A stretch of 24,830 nucleotides of DNA from an uncultured Oscillospiraceae bacterium (lineage in GTDB: Bacteria > Bacillota > Clostridia > Oscillospirales > Ruminococcaceae): NCBI GenBank assembly GCA_905212515.1, contig CAJMEU010000023.1:1-24830 (forward strand). Reading direction: 5' to 3'. The notes below the pieces were generated by a model that saw only the letters and a list, made by a program, of their open reading frames with translations, had not been told where the DNA came from and searched no databases. A program made the position numbers and the translations under genes. This document shows positions 8,322 through 16,166 of this stretch, in pieces (positions within the stretch are counted from its first letter, which is position 1; every line of letters starts with the position of its first letter).

Positions 8322-8327
8322 AGTATA
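8322..8327 (-). promoter_or_regulatory. Probable -10 box upstream of the CPBP-tadA operon
   Basis: TATACT on the minus strand lies 33 bp upstream of the ATG at 8289. The best -35 at 17 bp (TTTTCT) is poor, so only the -10 is reported. Confidence 0.4.
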
Positions 8328-8384
8328 ACAAATTCCGCCCCATAAGAAAAGGGCTCCGGTGAAAACTTCCGCGAACAATGTCGC

Positions 8385-8414
8385 TTGCCACAGCGGCGTG
8401 CGGCGTGATAAGAT
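8385..8414 (+). promoter_or_regulatory. Probable promoter of the GNAT gene at 8445
   Basis: TTGCCA (8385-8390), an 18-bp spacer and TAAGAT (8409-8414) lie about 30 nt upstream of the ATG. The promoter faces away from that of the protease operon, so 8290-8444 is a divergent regulatory region. Confidence 0.5.
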
Positions 8415-8444
8415 AGAGCAAAACGATCCCCGCGGAGGTAGGAA

Positions 8445-8858
8445 ATGGAATTTACAGTGACAGACAAGATCGCGCCGCAGGACAGAAAGGCGGTGGTGGA
8501 TGGGCTGACGGCTTACAACGCCCCTTTCGTGGGGCAGGCGGCCGTCCGCCCGCTGGGCGTTTTTGTGCGGGACGCGGCGGGCGTCCCCTGTGCCGGGCTC
8601 ACCGGCTATACCCACGGCGCCTGGCTGTTCATCCAGTATCTGTGGGTGGGCGCGCCCCTGCGCGGCCAAGGCGCAGGCAGCGGCCTGTTGCACGCGGCCG
8701 AGGCGGAGGCCCGCCGGCGCGGCTGTACCCGCGCTTTTGTGGACACCTTTGCCTTCCAGTCGCCGGGCTTCTACCAAAAGCAGGGCTATCACATCGCCTT
8801 TACCTTGGAGGAACACCCCGCCACCGGCACGCATTCCTATCTGGTGAAGGAACTGTAG
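8445..8858 (+). CDS. GNAT-family N-acetyltransferase
   Basis: This 137-residue single-domain GNAT protein has the acetyl-CoA loop LWVGAPLRGQGAGSGLL (about 66-82) and the late GFYQKQGY motif (about 103-110). The substrate cannot be told from sequence. It is a monocistronic plus-strand gene with a GGAGG site 7 nt before the ATG, between a divergent promoter region and the convergent radical SAM gene, whose stop is only 7 nt away. Confidence 0.88.
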   Translation: MEFTVTDKIAPQDRKAVVDGLTAYNAPFVGQAAVRPLGVFVRDAAGVPCAGLTGYTHGAWLFIQYLWVGAPLRGQGAGSGLLHAAEAEARRRGCTRAFVDTFAFQSPGFYQKQGYHIAFTLEEHPATGTHSYLVKEL

Positions 8859-8865
8859 GGCAGCT

Positions 8866-9762
8866 TTACAGGAACGAGAGCTGCGCCGCATTCCCCTGGC
8901 GGGAGGCGGCCACGATATCCCGCATGTGGTAAAGCAGGCCCGCGCCGTCGGCCTCCCGGCAGAAGGCGGCCCACAGCTGTTTCGCCCGGGGCGACGCGCA
9001 TTCGTAGCGCGGGCCGTACCGCGCGCGGTAGCGGGCGGCCAGTCCCTGGCCGGGAAAGGCTTCGTCCAAGCCGGTCAGGAAATGCTCCCGCTGGCCCTGG
9101 CGCATGGTGACGCCGAAGGCCGGGTAGACGAACCGCGCCCCGGCTTTGGCCGCGGCGCGCACCACGGTGCGCACGTTTTCCTCCGTGTCCTCCACAAAGG
9201 GCAGCACCGGCATCAGCAGCAGGCCGGTGAACAGCCCGGCGCCGGCCAGCTTTTCCACGGCCGCCAGGCGGCGGCTGGGCGCGGGCGCCCGCGGCTCGAT
9301 CTTCGCCGCCAGCGCGTCGTCGGTGGTGGTGACGGTCATCTTACACAGCACCGGGCTGTGGGCGGCGATCTCCCGCAGCACGTCGATGTCTCGCGCGATG
9401 AGGTCGCTTTTCGTGGTGATGGCCGCGCCGAAGCCAAAGGCGGACAGCAGTTCCAGGCTGTGGCGCGTCAGCATCGCCTCTTGTTCAAAGGGATTGTAAG
9501 GGTCGCTCATGGAGCCCAGCCCCACCAGGCCCGTGCGGGCGCGGGCGCGCAGGTCGTCCCGCAAAATGGCCAGGGCGTTTTCCTTGGCGTGCACGGTGTC
9601 GAAGGCCTCGATGTGGTAGCAGTCGCTGCGGCTGTCGCAGTAGATACAGCCGTGGCAGCAGCCCCGGTAGGTGTTGATGGTATAATCCGTGCCGAACCAG
9701 GCCGTGGACTTGTTTTTGATCAGCAAGTGCTTGGCCGGCACCGTGGGCAGTGTGCACGCCAT
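8866..9762 (-). CDS. SPL-family radical SAM protein (SplB-like)
   Basis: This 298-residue radical SAM enzyme has the cluster motif RGCCHGCIYC (CxxxCxxC) followed by DSRSDCYHIE, the arrangement seen in the spore photoproduct lyase-like group (COG1533). Real SplB repairs spore photoproduct; most relatives of this length, including this one, have no assigned reaction. An ATG 60 nt further upstream (9822) is in frame but lies within the stem of the preceding terminator. The ATG at 9760-9762 instead has an AAAGGGGAG site and follows an extended -10 promoter, so I take it as the start. Confidence 0.86.
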   Translation of the reverse strand: MACTLPTVPAKHLLIKNKSTAWFGTDYTINTYRGCCHGCIYCDSRSDCYHIEAFDTVHAKENALAILRDDLRARARTGLVGLGSMSDPYNPFEQEAMLTRHSLELLSAFGFGAAITTKSDLIARDIDVLREIAAHSPVLCKMTVTTTDDALAAKIEPRAPAPSRRLAAVEKLAGAGLFTGLLLMPVLPFVEDTEENVRTVVRAAAKAGARFVYPAFGVTMRQGQREHFLTGLDEAFPGQGLAARYRARYGPRYECASPRAKQLWAAFCREADGAGLLYHMRDIVAASRQGNAAQLSFL

Positions 9763-9799
9763 CGGGCTTTTCTCCCCTTTCAGGATTGTCTTTTCCCCT

Positions 9800-9808
9800 A
9801 TTATAGCA
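9800..9808 (-). promoter_or_regulatory. Extended -10 promoter of the radical SAM gene
   Basis: The minus strand reads TGCTATAAT, a TGn-extended perfect -10 box, 38 nt upstream of the chosen ATG. There is no -35 match, as is usual for extended -10 promoters. It begins directly after the terminator of the adhesin locus. Confidence 0.6.
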
Positions 9809-9857
9809 TGAAAACAGGCCATCCCCCGTCCGGTTTGCGGGGAATGGCCTGTTTTTT
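9809..9857 (-). terminator. Terminator of the adhesin locus
   Basis: The arms are 9811-9826 and 9839-9855 (AAAACAGGCCAT paired with ATGGCCTGTTTT, plus an inner CCCC/GGGG with one bulge). Read on the minus strand, the stem ends in TGTTTTC. It lies about 60 nt after the stop at 9919. It is near-symmetric, so it may also stop plus-strand transcripts. Confidence 0.8.
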
Positions 9858-9918
9858 ATCTTCGTACTCTTATCCGCAAAGGCAACCGCCTAGACCAAAT
9901 TCGCTTAACAGCTGTTTT

Positions 9919-11781
9919 CTATGCAACGCTATAATGCCTTTCGATGTCTGAGAATTCTTTCGAATCCGCAAAGCCGTCGAACACCTCCTGCCGGGTGTGG
10001 CCTTGCGCCAGATAATCCGTCCAGAAAGCGACGCCTGTGGCCTCGCCTTCCCGGCCCATGAACACCTTGTACAGGGTCTCGGCGAAGGCCTTGTCGGAGA
10101 GGTTCTTATCGTTCATCTCTTTCGAGAAGACAAAGCCGTAGGCACAGTTCTTCGCATCCACGGTGCCGTCCGAGAGCCAGCGCACCCAGTCGTCGTGGCC
10201 GGCCTGGTCCGGGTCGCGGCCCAAAGCCTCCCGATACAGGCGGGTGACGAAGCCCGCGAGGCCTTCCGTGGGCCAGGGATCGGACGGTGTGGGCAGGGTG
10301 GGCTTGTCCGCCGCGTTCACCGTCACGGTACAAAACGCTTCGTTTCCGTACCAACTTTTGGCCGTGACGATGGCCGTGCCCTCGGCACGGGCCGTTACTA
10401 ATCCGCTGTTGCTGACTGCGGCTATGGTCTCATCCGAGGAAGTCCAGAAGATATGCTTGTAGGTGGCGTCGGCGGGCGTCAGGGTGACTTTCAATTTCGC
10501 CGTCCCGCCCGGTTCCAGCGTCAGGATCGTTTGGTCCAGGGCCAGGCCGGTGTCAGGGGTGATGTCCGGGCCGGGCTCGGGCTGGCGGACGGATAACATA
10601 CCGCTTTTATAAACGATGGCGTAGTTGTCCAGGGCGTCCGGTCCGCTGATGGTGATGGGGTAATCGCCGACGAGGTTTGCATCGGCGTGGGCGCAGGAAA
10701 GGGAAAGCCCTTCCAGGGTCACGTTCTGCTCATCGCTTCCCTGCCAGCCGCTGACGGTAAAGGTATACGCCGGCAGGGTGCCGCCCACATAAACGGCTTT
10801 ATCATCGGCAGTGACGGTCAGCACCGCCTTTTCAATCACCAGGCCCCCGTAAAGGGCGCTTCTATAAGCCGCCGTGTCGTCGGTTTCGTCTGCGCGAATC
10901 TCCACGTCGTAGGCACCGACATTAACGGGCTGCGTTACCTTTTCGCAGTTCTGCCAATAGGAAAGGGCAAAGCCGTCCAACTGGAAGGCCTGGGCTGCGC
11001 CGTTGTAGATTTTGCTTTGCACCGCCAGGGACGGGGCGAGAACCGCTTTGCTTGTCCACACCGCGTACAGGGTCACGGCGCCGCCGTTCTGGGCGGTCAA
11101 GTTTTTCACCTGCGCGCCGCCGGAGTAAACAACCTCGTCCGCGCTGCTGTCCGTATCCCAGCCGGCAAAGTTTTTGTCTGACATGGTAAAGCCGTTGGCC
11201 GGCAGGGTTGCAGGGGTATCGTAGGCAGCGTCCTGCTGCGTCATCGAACCCGAGGCCCCCTCGCCGCCGTTAAAGCTGATGGTGTAGGTGTTGGGCCGCC
11301 ATTGGGCGTAGAGGGTGGTGTTGCCAGTGGGAACGGTTGTTGTCTCAACCTTTTCGCCGCCCGTCCGCGCCGTGTACCAGCCGTTCAAGGTGTATCCTGT
11401 GCGGGTGGGGACAGGCAGAGAGGAATACGTACTGCCTTCCGCAATTTCGGCGGAAGCTGTCTCGCAGACGCCGCCGTTGGCGTCAAAAGTGATTTCGCTG
11501 GCCCATTGGGCATTAATTGCCGCTCCGTTCGCAAGCGCATCGATTTCGCTTGTGCTGAGTAATTTGTTGGAACTATCCGTCCATCCCGAAAAAATGTATC
11601 CGATTCGCACCGGCGAAACAAGCATTTCGCTTGCGCTATTCTTTACCGTTTTAAGAACAACAGGCGAATTATCCGTGTTGCCGTAGGTATTGTTCAGGGT
11701 GATGCGAATGGCGTCCGCAACAACAATTTTCGTATCCGATGCTTTTCGTAAAATGAAATTTTCATCATCATGGCTTATCAC
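9919..11781 (-). CDS. Surface protein, C-terminal part: InlB repeats, MBG, Ig-like, DUF4214
   Basis: This 620-codon frame starts at a GTG, has no signal peptide, and is probably the downstream half of the gene at 11857-13089. Three Listeria-Bacteroides (InlB/Flg_new) repeats come first, at about 60-93, 97-161 and 166-242, each with GY..GW and ending AQW or AVW. An MBG-like beta region (250-400), a Big_2 Ig-like domain (413-490) and a C-terminal DUF4214 domain (505-615, FVTRLYREALGRDPD) follow. Such proteins are exported, adhesin-like surface proteins in gut Clostridia. The frame is open for a further 25 codons upstream, directly to the TAA at 11857-11859. It may therefore not be independently translated; the AAGGTG around the GTG could allow re-initiation. 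Confidence 0.8.
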   Translation of the reverse strand: MISHDDENFILRKASDTKIVVADAIRITLNNTYGNTDNSPVVLKTVKNSASEMLVSPVRIGYIFSGWTDSSNKLLSTSEIDALANGAAINAQWASEITFDANGGVCETASAEIAEGSTYSSLPVPTRTGYTLNGWYTARTGGEKVETTTVPTGNTTLYAQWRPNTYTISFNGGEGASGSMTQQDAAYDTPATLPANGFTMSDKNFAGWDTDSSADEVVYSGGAQVKNLTAQNGGAVTLYAVWTSKAVLAPSLAVQSKIYNGAAQAFQLDGFALSYWQNCEKVTQPVNVGAYDVEIRADETDDTAAYRSALYGGLVIEKAVLTVTADDKAVYVGGTLPAYTFTVSGWQGSDEQNVTLEGLSLSCAHADANLVGDYPITISGPDALDNYAIVYKSGMLSVRQPEPGPDITPDTGLALDQTILTLEPGGTAKLKVTLTPADATYKHIFWTSSDETIAAVSNSGLVTARAEGTAIVTAKSWYGNEAFCTVTVNAADKPTLPTPSDPWPTEGLAGFVTRLYREALGRDPDQAGHDDWVRWLSDGTVDAKNCAYGFVFSKEMNDKNLSDKAFAETLYKVFMGREGEATGVAFWTDYLAQGHTRQEVFDGFADSKEFSDIERHYSVA

Positions 11782-11856
11782 CTTTAGAACGTCTTCGGCG
11801 GTTGCCCCGGCTTCAAGGGCTTTCCGCGTGATTGTAATGTCACTGGTACCGCCTGT

Positions 11857-11859
11857 TTA
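11857..11859 (-). other. In-frame TAA interrupting the surface-protein gene
   Basis: The TAA ends the beta-helix protein after KIGRRNA. The same frame continues without another stop as TGGTSDITITRKALEAG and onward into the 620-codon frame, so one stop codon divides an otherwise continuous frame of about 1,055 sense codons. The residues on both sides read as the usual linker between a beta-helix and its following repeats. Confidence 0.8.
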
Positions 11860-13089
11860 GGCGTTCCTGCGTCCGATTTTCCCCGTTAAAGGCCCCGTAA
11901 CGTTAAAGGAATTTCTGCCGCCGTTTAAATTGTAAGGCTCACCGTCTTCGTTGTAGTTGTCCCAGATGTACACGTCTCCCTGCAAAGCCGCAACTTTATA
12001 ATTTGCTTGAATGCCGCCGCCGGTATTATTGCTGACCGTTCCTCCGTATAGATAGAACGGAACAACAGGAATGTGAACCGCACAGCCGCCTGTATTGTTC
12101 TGTATGATGCCGCCATACATGTAAAGCGTTGCGACGTTATCTTTCCCATAGATGGCAGACCCCTTATCGGCCGCATAGTTTTTTGAAAAGTTGATTCCGG
12201 ATTGCCCTTCGCCTTCCCCATACAGATACAATGTTCCCCCGAAATGGGAAAAGCCCCCGCCAAAGCCCATAGAAACATTGTTTCGGATGACGCCGCCGTA
12301 CAGGTGGGATGTCTGCGTTCCCATATAGATTGCACCGCCGCCAGAGGTGTCATACCCTGTTTTGGTAGCAATATTTCCATAGAGTTCTCCGCCGTACATG
12401 TTAAGGGATGTATCGGCATTCTTTATCTGTATGCCGCCGCCATTTGTGCCAAGATTGTTTCGGACGATTGCGCCGTCATAAATGTTGCAAGTACTTGCGG
12501 AAAGAATGGTGACGGCCCCTCGTGAACCTCCCTTGTCCCCGTTCAGCGCACCGCTGCCGTCACTGCTGGTATCATTGTTCTGGATGATTGCCCCGGATTT
12601 GAGATTTAATGTGCTTTTACCCTCTATCTTAATAATTTGATCGCTGTTAAACAGCCCGGTGTTCTGGGTGCTGTGGCCCAATATATCAAAAACAGTCCGA
12701 TCTGTTCCATCATAAGTTTCGTTGTATGCCGTTCCCCATACCGCACCGCCGTCCAGTGTTATATTTTCCAAAGTCAAATCCGCAGTCAAATCCTCTTTCC
12801 CGAGGACTCTGACCATGACTCCGGTAAATCCTTCCCCACGCTGAATGGTGCCGCCGCCGGAGACGGTCACCTTGCCGGAGACAGTCACTCCGGCGTTCAA
12901 CGTCAGCGTTACGCCGGGGTTTACCGTAAGATTGGCGGCCAGGGTTGTGGCCTCGTCCCAGGTGGTGTCTGCGGAAATCGCAACCGCTTCTTCAATGGTA
13001 CCGCCGACCGTAGGCGCATCGGCCAGGGCCGGGGCCGCCAAGGCGCACGCCAGGCACAGGGCCGCAAGCAGGGATAAAAACTTTTTCAC
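11857..13089 (-). CDS. Secreted beta-helix surface protein, N-terminal part
   Basis: This 410-residue protein has a classical signal peptide (MKKFLSLLAALCLACALAA, cleavage likely after ALA at 21-23). A right-handed parallel beta-helix of Gly/Asn-rich rungs follows, with repeated phrases such as MYGGIIQNNTGG and LYGGTVSNNTGGG. This is the fold of adhesins and polysaccharide-binding proteins. It has no anchor, InlB repeat or C-terminal domain of its own; these lie in the same frame after the stop. The GTG start has a GAGAGG site. Base composition is more AT-rich than in the housekeeping genes. Secretion is confident, the specific ligand unknown. Confidence 0.85.
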   Translation of the reverse strand: MKKFLSLLAALCLACALAAPALADAPTVGGTIEEAVAISADTTWDEATTLAANLTVNPGVTLTLNAGVTVSGKVTVSGGGTIQRGEGFTGVMVRVLGKEDLTADLTLENITLDGGAVWGTAYNETYDGTDRTVFDILGHSTQNTGLFNSDQIIKIEGKSTLNLKSGAIIQNNDTSSDGSGALNGDKGGSRGAVTILSASTCNIYDGAIVRNNLGTNGGGIQIKNADTSLNMYGGELYGNIATKTGYDTSGGGAIYMGTQTSHLYGGVIRNNVSMGFGGGFSHFGGTLYLYGEGEGQSGINFSKNYAADKGSAIYGKDNVATLYMYGGIIQNNTGGCAVHIPVVPFYLYGGTVSNNTGGGIQANYKVAALQGDVYIWDNYNEDGEPYNLNGGRNSFNVTGPLTGKIGRRNA

Positions 13090-13185
13090 AATTCCTCTCT
13101 CCTTTTACATCTTATACAAAACAAACAACCCACGGACATCAACTGGGGTATCCCTTGGCCTTGTTCGTATTGACTAGCTGTTAAA

Positions 13186-13236
13186 TTAGAAGCGCCCCCC
13201 CCTGTTCCAATTTTTACCATTATTCATCTTGAACAT
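13186..13236 (-). CDS. 16-codon leader ORF upstream of the adhesin
   Basis: A very strong AAAGGAGGG site lies 7 nt before an ATG that opens a 16-residue ORF, MFKMNNGKNWNRGGRF, ending in TAA. It sits about 25 nt downstream of the predicted transcription start and 96 nt before the adhesin GTG. The AGG-GGG-GGG codons form an eight-G run (13195-13202). Translation is supported only by the site and the promoter; the peptide matches nothing I know. It may be a regulatory leader or a signalling peptide. Confidence 0.45.
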   Translation of the reverse strand: MFKMNNGKNWNRGGRF

Positions 13237-13267
13237 GAGGAGCCCTCCTTTCCCGGTTTCTGGTTTT

Positions 13268-13296
13268 ATTTTATCAAACAATTGATGCCTTTGCAA
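13268..13296 (-). promoter_or_regulatory. Promoter of the leader ORF and adhesin
   Basis: On the minus strand, TTGCAA (13291-13296), exactly 17 bp, then TAAAAT (13268-13273). The predicted start is near 13261, giving a leader of about 170 nt before the adhesin. The 232-nt gap 13090-13321 holds this promoter, the 16-codon ORF and an otherwise unassigned leader. Confidence 0.7.
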
Positions 13297-13321
13297 GTAT
13301 TTCAAGGATTGTTTTCCACAT

Positions 13322-14620
13322 TTATTGCAGCGCCAGGGTCACCCGGGCCAATGTCGCCTGGGAGGCGTCGGCGTTGTTCTGGGGGGCGCCCAGCCAGCCG
13401 GAGAATTCCACCCGCACATAATCGCCCTTTTTCAGGCCCTCGGGCAGGCTGTCGGCGGATTCCAGCTTGGCAAAACGCAGCGTGCGGCCGTCGTCCGCCT
13501 CCAGGGTCAGCGCCTTATCCTCCACCTTTTTCACCGTGCCGGTAAGGGCGTTGCGCAGTTCCACCGCCTTGGCCGTGCGCGTCACCTTCAGCAGCTTCAC
13601 GTTGGCCGTATTCCCGCCCTCCAGGGCGCCGGTATACGTCAGCTTTACGCCGTCGCCCTCCTGCAGGCCGTCCTCCGCGCTGTCCTCGTCCAGCAAAGAC
13701 TTGCCGAACCAGAAGATCAGCACCCGGCCGTCCAGCGTGTGCAGGACGGCTTTGCCGTTGTCGTCCCAGCTCTCCACCGTGGCGTACAGCTCGTTTGCCG
13801 CGGTGATGCGCTGGTCTGCCACCCGCAGCACGCGGATGGGCGCCGGGCCGCCCTCCCCAGGCTGGCCGGCCAGCTGATAGTAGACGAACAGCTTGCCGCC
13901 GCCCACAAACCCCATGGGGATCCGCGTCTCCGCGTCCGCCAGGCTCACTTCGTATTCCGTGCCCGCGTCCGTGCGGAATTTCAGCAGATCGGTCTCGTCG
14001 TCGTATTTCTGCAAAACCGCGGAAAACACATAGCAATCCGGCTGGTCCACGCAGGGCCGGAGCTTCTTCACCACCACGCCGCTGGACACCTGGCCGGGCT
14101 TTGCCTCGCCGTCAAACGTGATGCGCAGCCACTGGTCCGATTCATACTGGCCGGCCGACGCCGTGGCGAATACGTACTCCTTGCCCGCGGGCGTGCGCAC
14201 GGTCAGCTCATTGTTGCTGGCCGTGACCACGCTGCCGTCCACCGTGCTGCCGGTGTGCAGCCCGTCGGCGGCGGCCGCCTCGCCTTGGGTGATGGTGACG
14301 GCCCGCGGCGCGGGGCCTGTCTCGCTCAGTTCGCCTTTGTAAGTGATATCCACACGCATGCCGTTCACCAGGCCGCCCTCGATGTCAATATTCGTTTTGT
14401 GCAGCGACATCGCATATTCCAGGCCCGAGTCCGTGCGCAGGATCAGCTTTTCCCCCGCCGCGTCCAGCACCGTACCCGACACTTGCTTCAGGTCTCCCTC
14501 CGGCATGGCCGACGCCGCCGCCTGGTTTTCCTCCTCGCGCCCGCTTTCCCCGCCTCCACAGGCCGCCAAGGACGCTGCCCAACACACCGCCAGCAACAGC
14601 GCTGTCCACTTCTTAATCAT
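13322..14620 (-). CDS. Lipoprotein with five similar beta repeats
   Basis: This 432-residue protein has a lipoprotein signal peptide with lipobox SLAAC (Cys21), so it is probably anchored to the outer face of the membrane. After a short acidic linker come five degenerate repeats of about 50 residues (47-97, 127-171, 197-250, 277-331, 358-408). Each follows the plan V.GTV....L.L.TD.G.EY.F ... G....G..V.V.Y.G, reminiscent of small OB-like or DUF5666-type beta barrels. No enzyme motif is visible. The ATG has an AAAGGGG site. No terminator is obvious between its stop and the promoter at 13268-13296. Confidence 0.82.
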   Translation of the reverse strand: MIKKWTALLLAVCWAASLAACGGGESGREEENQAAASAMPEGDLKQVSGTVLDAAGEKLILRTDSGLEYAMSLHKTNIDIEGGLVNGMRVDITYKGELSETGPAPRAVTITQGEAAAADGLHTGSTVDGSVVTASNNELTVRTPAGKEYVFATASAGQYESDQWLRITFDGEAKPGQVSSGVVVKKLRPCVDQPDCYVFSAVLQKYDDETDLLKFRTDAGTEYEVSLADAETRIPMGFVGGGKLFVYYQLAGQPGEGGPAPIRVLRVADQRITAANELYATVESWDDNGKAVLHTLDGRVLIFWFGKSLLDEDSAEDGLQEGDGVKLTYTGALEGGNTANVKLLKVTRTAKAVELRNALTGTVKKVEDKALTLEADDGRTLRFAKLESADSLPEGLKKGDYVRVEFSGWLGAPQNNADASQATLARVTLALQ

Positions 14621-14706
14621 TTTTCCGCCCCTTTATTCTGCAATGCTTCCTTGTGCCGTCCTTAGCTTATGCCGGCAAAAGCGGCATTATCCCATTTCAC
14701 TGGTTC

Positions 14707-14712
14707 ATTATA
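14707..14712 (-). promoter_or_regulatory. Probable -10 box upstream of the lipoprotein gene
   Basis: A perfect TATAAT on the minus strand lies 86 nt upstream of the ATG; the best -35 (CTGCAT, 18-bp spacing) is weak. The rest of the gap 14621-14844 is AT-rich and contains no gene I can support. Confidence 0.4.
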
Positions 14713-14844
14713 GCGGATTGCGGCATAAAATGCAGGCCTTTTACAGAAAAAAATCATTTTTTACATTTTTCTCACTTTTGGCCAAGACCTTGCGCGCGGC
14801 CGGAAAAGCTGGCCAAATGGAACGGCAGCACCCCACGCTTCTTT

Positions 14845-15480
14845 TTACTGTAAAGATGCATGGCTGAGGATATAAAATTCTTCCTGGCTGGGCTGAAATT
14901 TCTTTTCCATCCGTTCCAGTGCATCATCAAAATGTTGCGCTTCCTTCTCATCGATCTGCATGACAGGGCTGTCATGATAGATCCACTTCCTATTGTCCAA
15001 TGCACCGGTTTTCAGTTCCTTTACCATCATCGCCGCCGGGCAGATCCCGTTCTCCATGCAGATATTGTATTTTTTGCAGCTTTTGAATCCTCTGCCCACA
15101 TAATTGCCCGGGCTGCCAAAAATCACAATTACATCGTATCCCATGGAAGCCGCCTTTTCAAAAGAACGCTCTAGCAGCATTTTTCCGTATCCCTTTCGCT
15201 GATATCCCGGTAAAATACAGACCGGCCCGAAGGTCAATATCTCCTTTTCCTCCCCCACCTCATCGACCAGCTTTGCCTTGGTATACATGATGCTGCCGAT
15301 AATCTTGCCGTCCATCTCCAGCACAAGATCCAACTCCGGCACAAAATCCTCGTGCCTCCGCATCACATGGGCCAAATAATGTTCCACACAGCCCGGAACA
15401 TATAAATTGTAGAAAGATTTTCTTATGATCGCTTCCACTTCTTTATAATCTTTTTCTTCCTCATTCCTGATCTGGATCAT
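14845..15480 (-). CDS. GNAT-family N-acetyltransferase
   Basis: This 211-residue protein starts with MIQIRNEEEKDYKEVEAII, a standard GNAT beginning. It carries the acetyl-CoA loop GPVCILPGYQRKGYGKMLL (85-103) and the following GYDVIVIFGSPGNY. A C-terminal extension of about 70 residues (YHDSPVMQIDEKEAQHFD) is seen in many clostridial homologues of unknown substrate. The ATG has a GAGGAG site. Codon use is more AT-rich than in the flanking genes. It is transcribed divergently from the tetR gene, so the palindrome at 15581-15595 lies between them and could influence both. Confidence 0.88.
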   Translation of the reverse strand: MIQIRNEEEKDYKEVEAIIRKSFYNLYVPGCVEHYLAHVMRRHEDFVPELDLVLEMDGKIIGSIMYTKAKLVDEVGEEKEILTFGPVCILPGYQRKGYGKMLLERSFEKAASMGYDVIVIFGSPGNYVGRGFKSCKKYNICMENGICPAAMMVKELKTGALDNRKWIYHDSPVMQIDEKEAQHFDDALERMEKKFQPSQEEFYILSHASLQ

Positions 15481-15545
15481 AGGTGGATCTCCTCTCTCCT
15501 CTTGCAGCTATTTTTATATTCGGATGAAATTTATGATATTATGTA

Positions 15546-15574
15546 TTGACAAAACCCTTTGAAAGATTTATCAT
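15546..15574 (+). promoter_or_regulatory. Promoter of the tetR-type gene
   Basis: A perfect TTGACA (15546-15551), 17 bp, then TATCAT (15569-15574). The predicted start falls at about 15581, the first base of the palindromic operator. Confidence 0.8.
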
Positions 15575-15580
15575 GAGCAT

Positions 15581-15595
15581 GTGAACAATGTTCAC
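15581..15595. promoter_or_regulatory. Palindromic operator, copy 1
   Basis: GTGAACAATGTTCAC is a perfect 7-1-7 inverted repeat at the transcription start of the tetR gene. A near-identical copy occurs at 16203-16217. The position is ideal for autorepression. Confidence 0.75.
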
Positions 15596-15611
15596 TTTAA
15601 GGGGGGATCTT

Positions 15612-16166
15612 TTGAACAAGCTTGTAACGACGCAAGAGGATATCTTGGCCATCAGCAAAAAATTTATTTTGGAAAACGGCTTGCCCGCCTTCAACATCCG
15701 GGCGATCGCGAAAGAATGCGGGATCTCCATCGGGGCTGTTTACAATTACTTTCCCTCAAAATCCGCATTGATCACCGCGGCAGTGGAAAGCGTGTGGACA
15801 GAAATTTTCGAGCCCCTTCACGGTATGGACCCAGGCAGCACTTTTGTTCAAGCAATACAGTGCATGTTTGAAACGATCGAACATGGGGATTCCAACTATC
15901 CCGGCTTTTTTTCCGTCCATTCCTTAAGCTTTGCCTCGGAAGAAAAAAAAGAAGGCGTTCAAATGATGAATTCCTACTTTTCCAAGCTGAAGCAACGGCT
16001 CTTATGCATACTCAAAAAGGACCCAAACATCCGGGACGGCCTGTTTGACGATGCGCTGTCGGCTGAAAAGTTTGTCGATTACATTTTTACTTTGCTGATC
16101 TCCACTTTGTTGAATCAGGAAGACTGTGCCCCTTTGCTTAAATTTATAGCGAACTATATCTATTGA
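15612..16166 (+). CDS. TetR/AcrR-family transcriptional regulator
   Basis: This 184-residue protein has an N-terminal TetR helix-turn-helix (FNIRAIAKECGISIGAVYNY, 27-46, then FPSKSALI) and an all-helical ligand/dimer domain. An in-frame ATG at 15588 lies inside the operator, only about 7 nt from the predicted transcript start and without a binding site. The TTG at 15612 follows AAGGGGGGAT and is my start. It probably represses itself and the downstream membrane protein through the two palindromes. The ligand is unknown. Confidence 0.88.
   Translation: MNKLVTTQEDILAISKKFILENGLPAFNIRAIAKECGISIGAVYNYFPSKSALITAAVESVWTEIFEPLHGMDPGSTFVQAIQCMFETIEHGDSNYPGFFSVHSLSFASEEKKEGVQMMNSYFSKLKQRLLCILKKDPNIRDGLFDDALSAEKFVDYIFTLLISTLLNQEDCAPLLKFIANYIY

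Noticed and set aside
10160..13080. Plus-strand open frames across the adhesin locus
   Set aside because: They are antisense to the signal-peptide/beta-helix/InlB/DUF4214 frames and have no binding sites or recognisable domains.
13090..13185. Riboswitch in the adhesin leader
   Set aside because: I compared it by eye with c-di-GMP and other common leader aptamers and saw no conserved core; only a weak GGGATACCC hairpin is present.
14740..14844. Repeated TTGGCCA words as a terminator after the GNAT gene
   Set aside because: The word is itself a palindrome, so pairing is ambiguous, and no T run follows on the minus strand.
15588..15590. ATG at 15588 as the tetR start
   Set aside because: It lies in the operator, about 7 nt from the predicted transcript start and without a binding site. 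The TTG at 15612 has AAGGGGGGAT.
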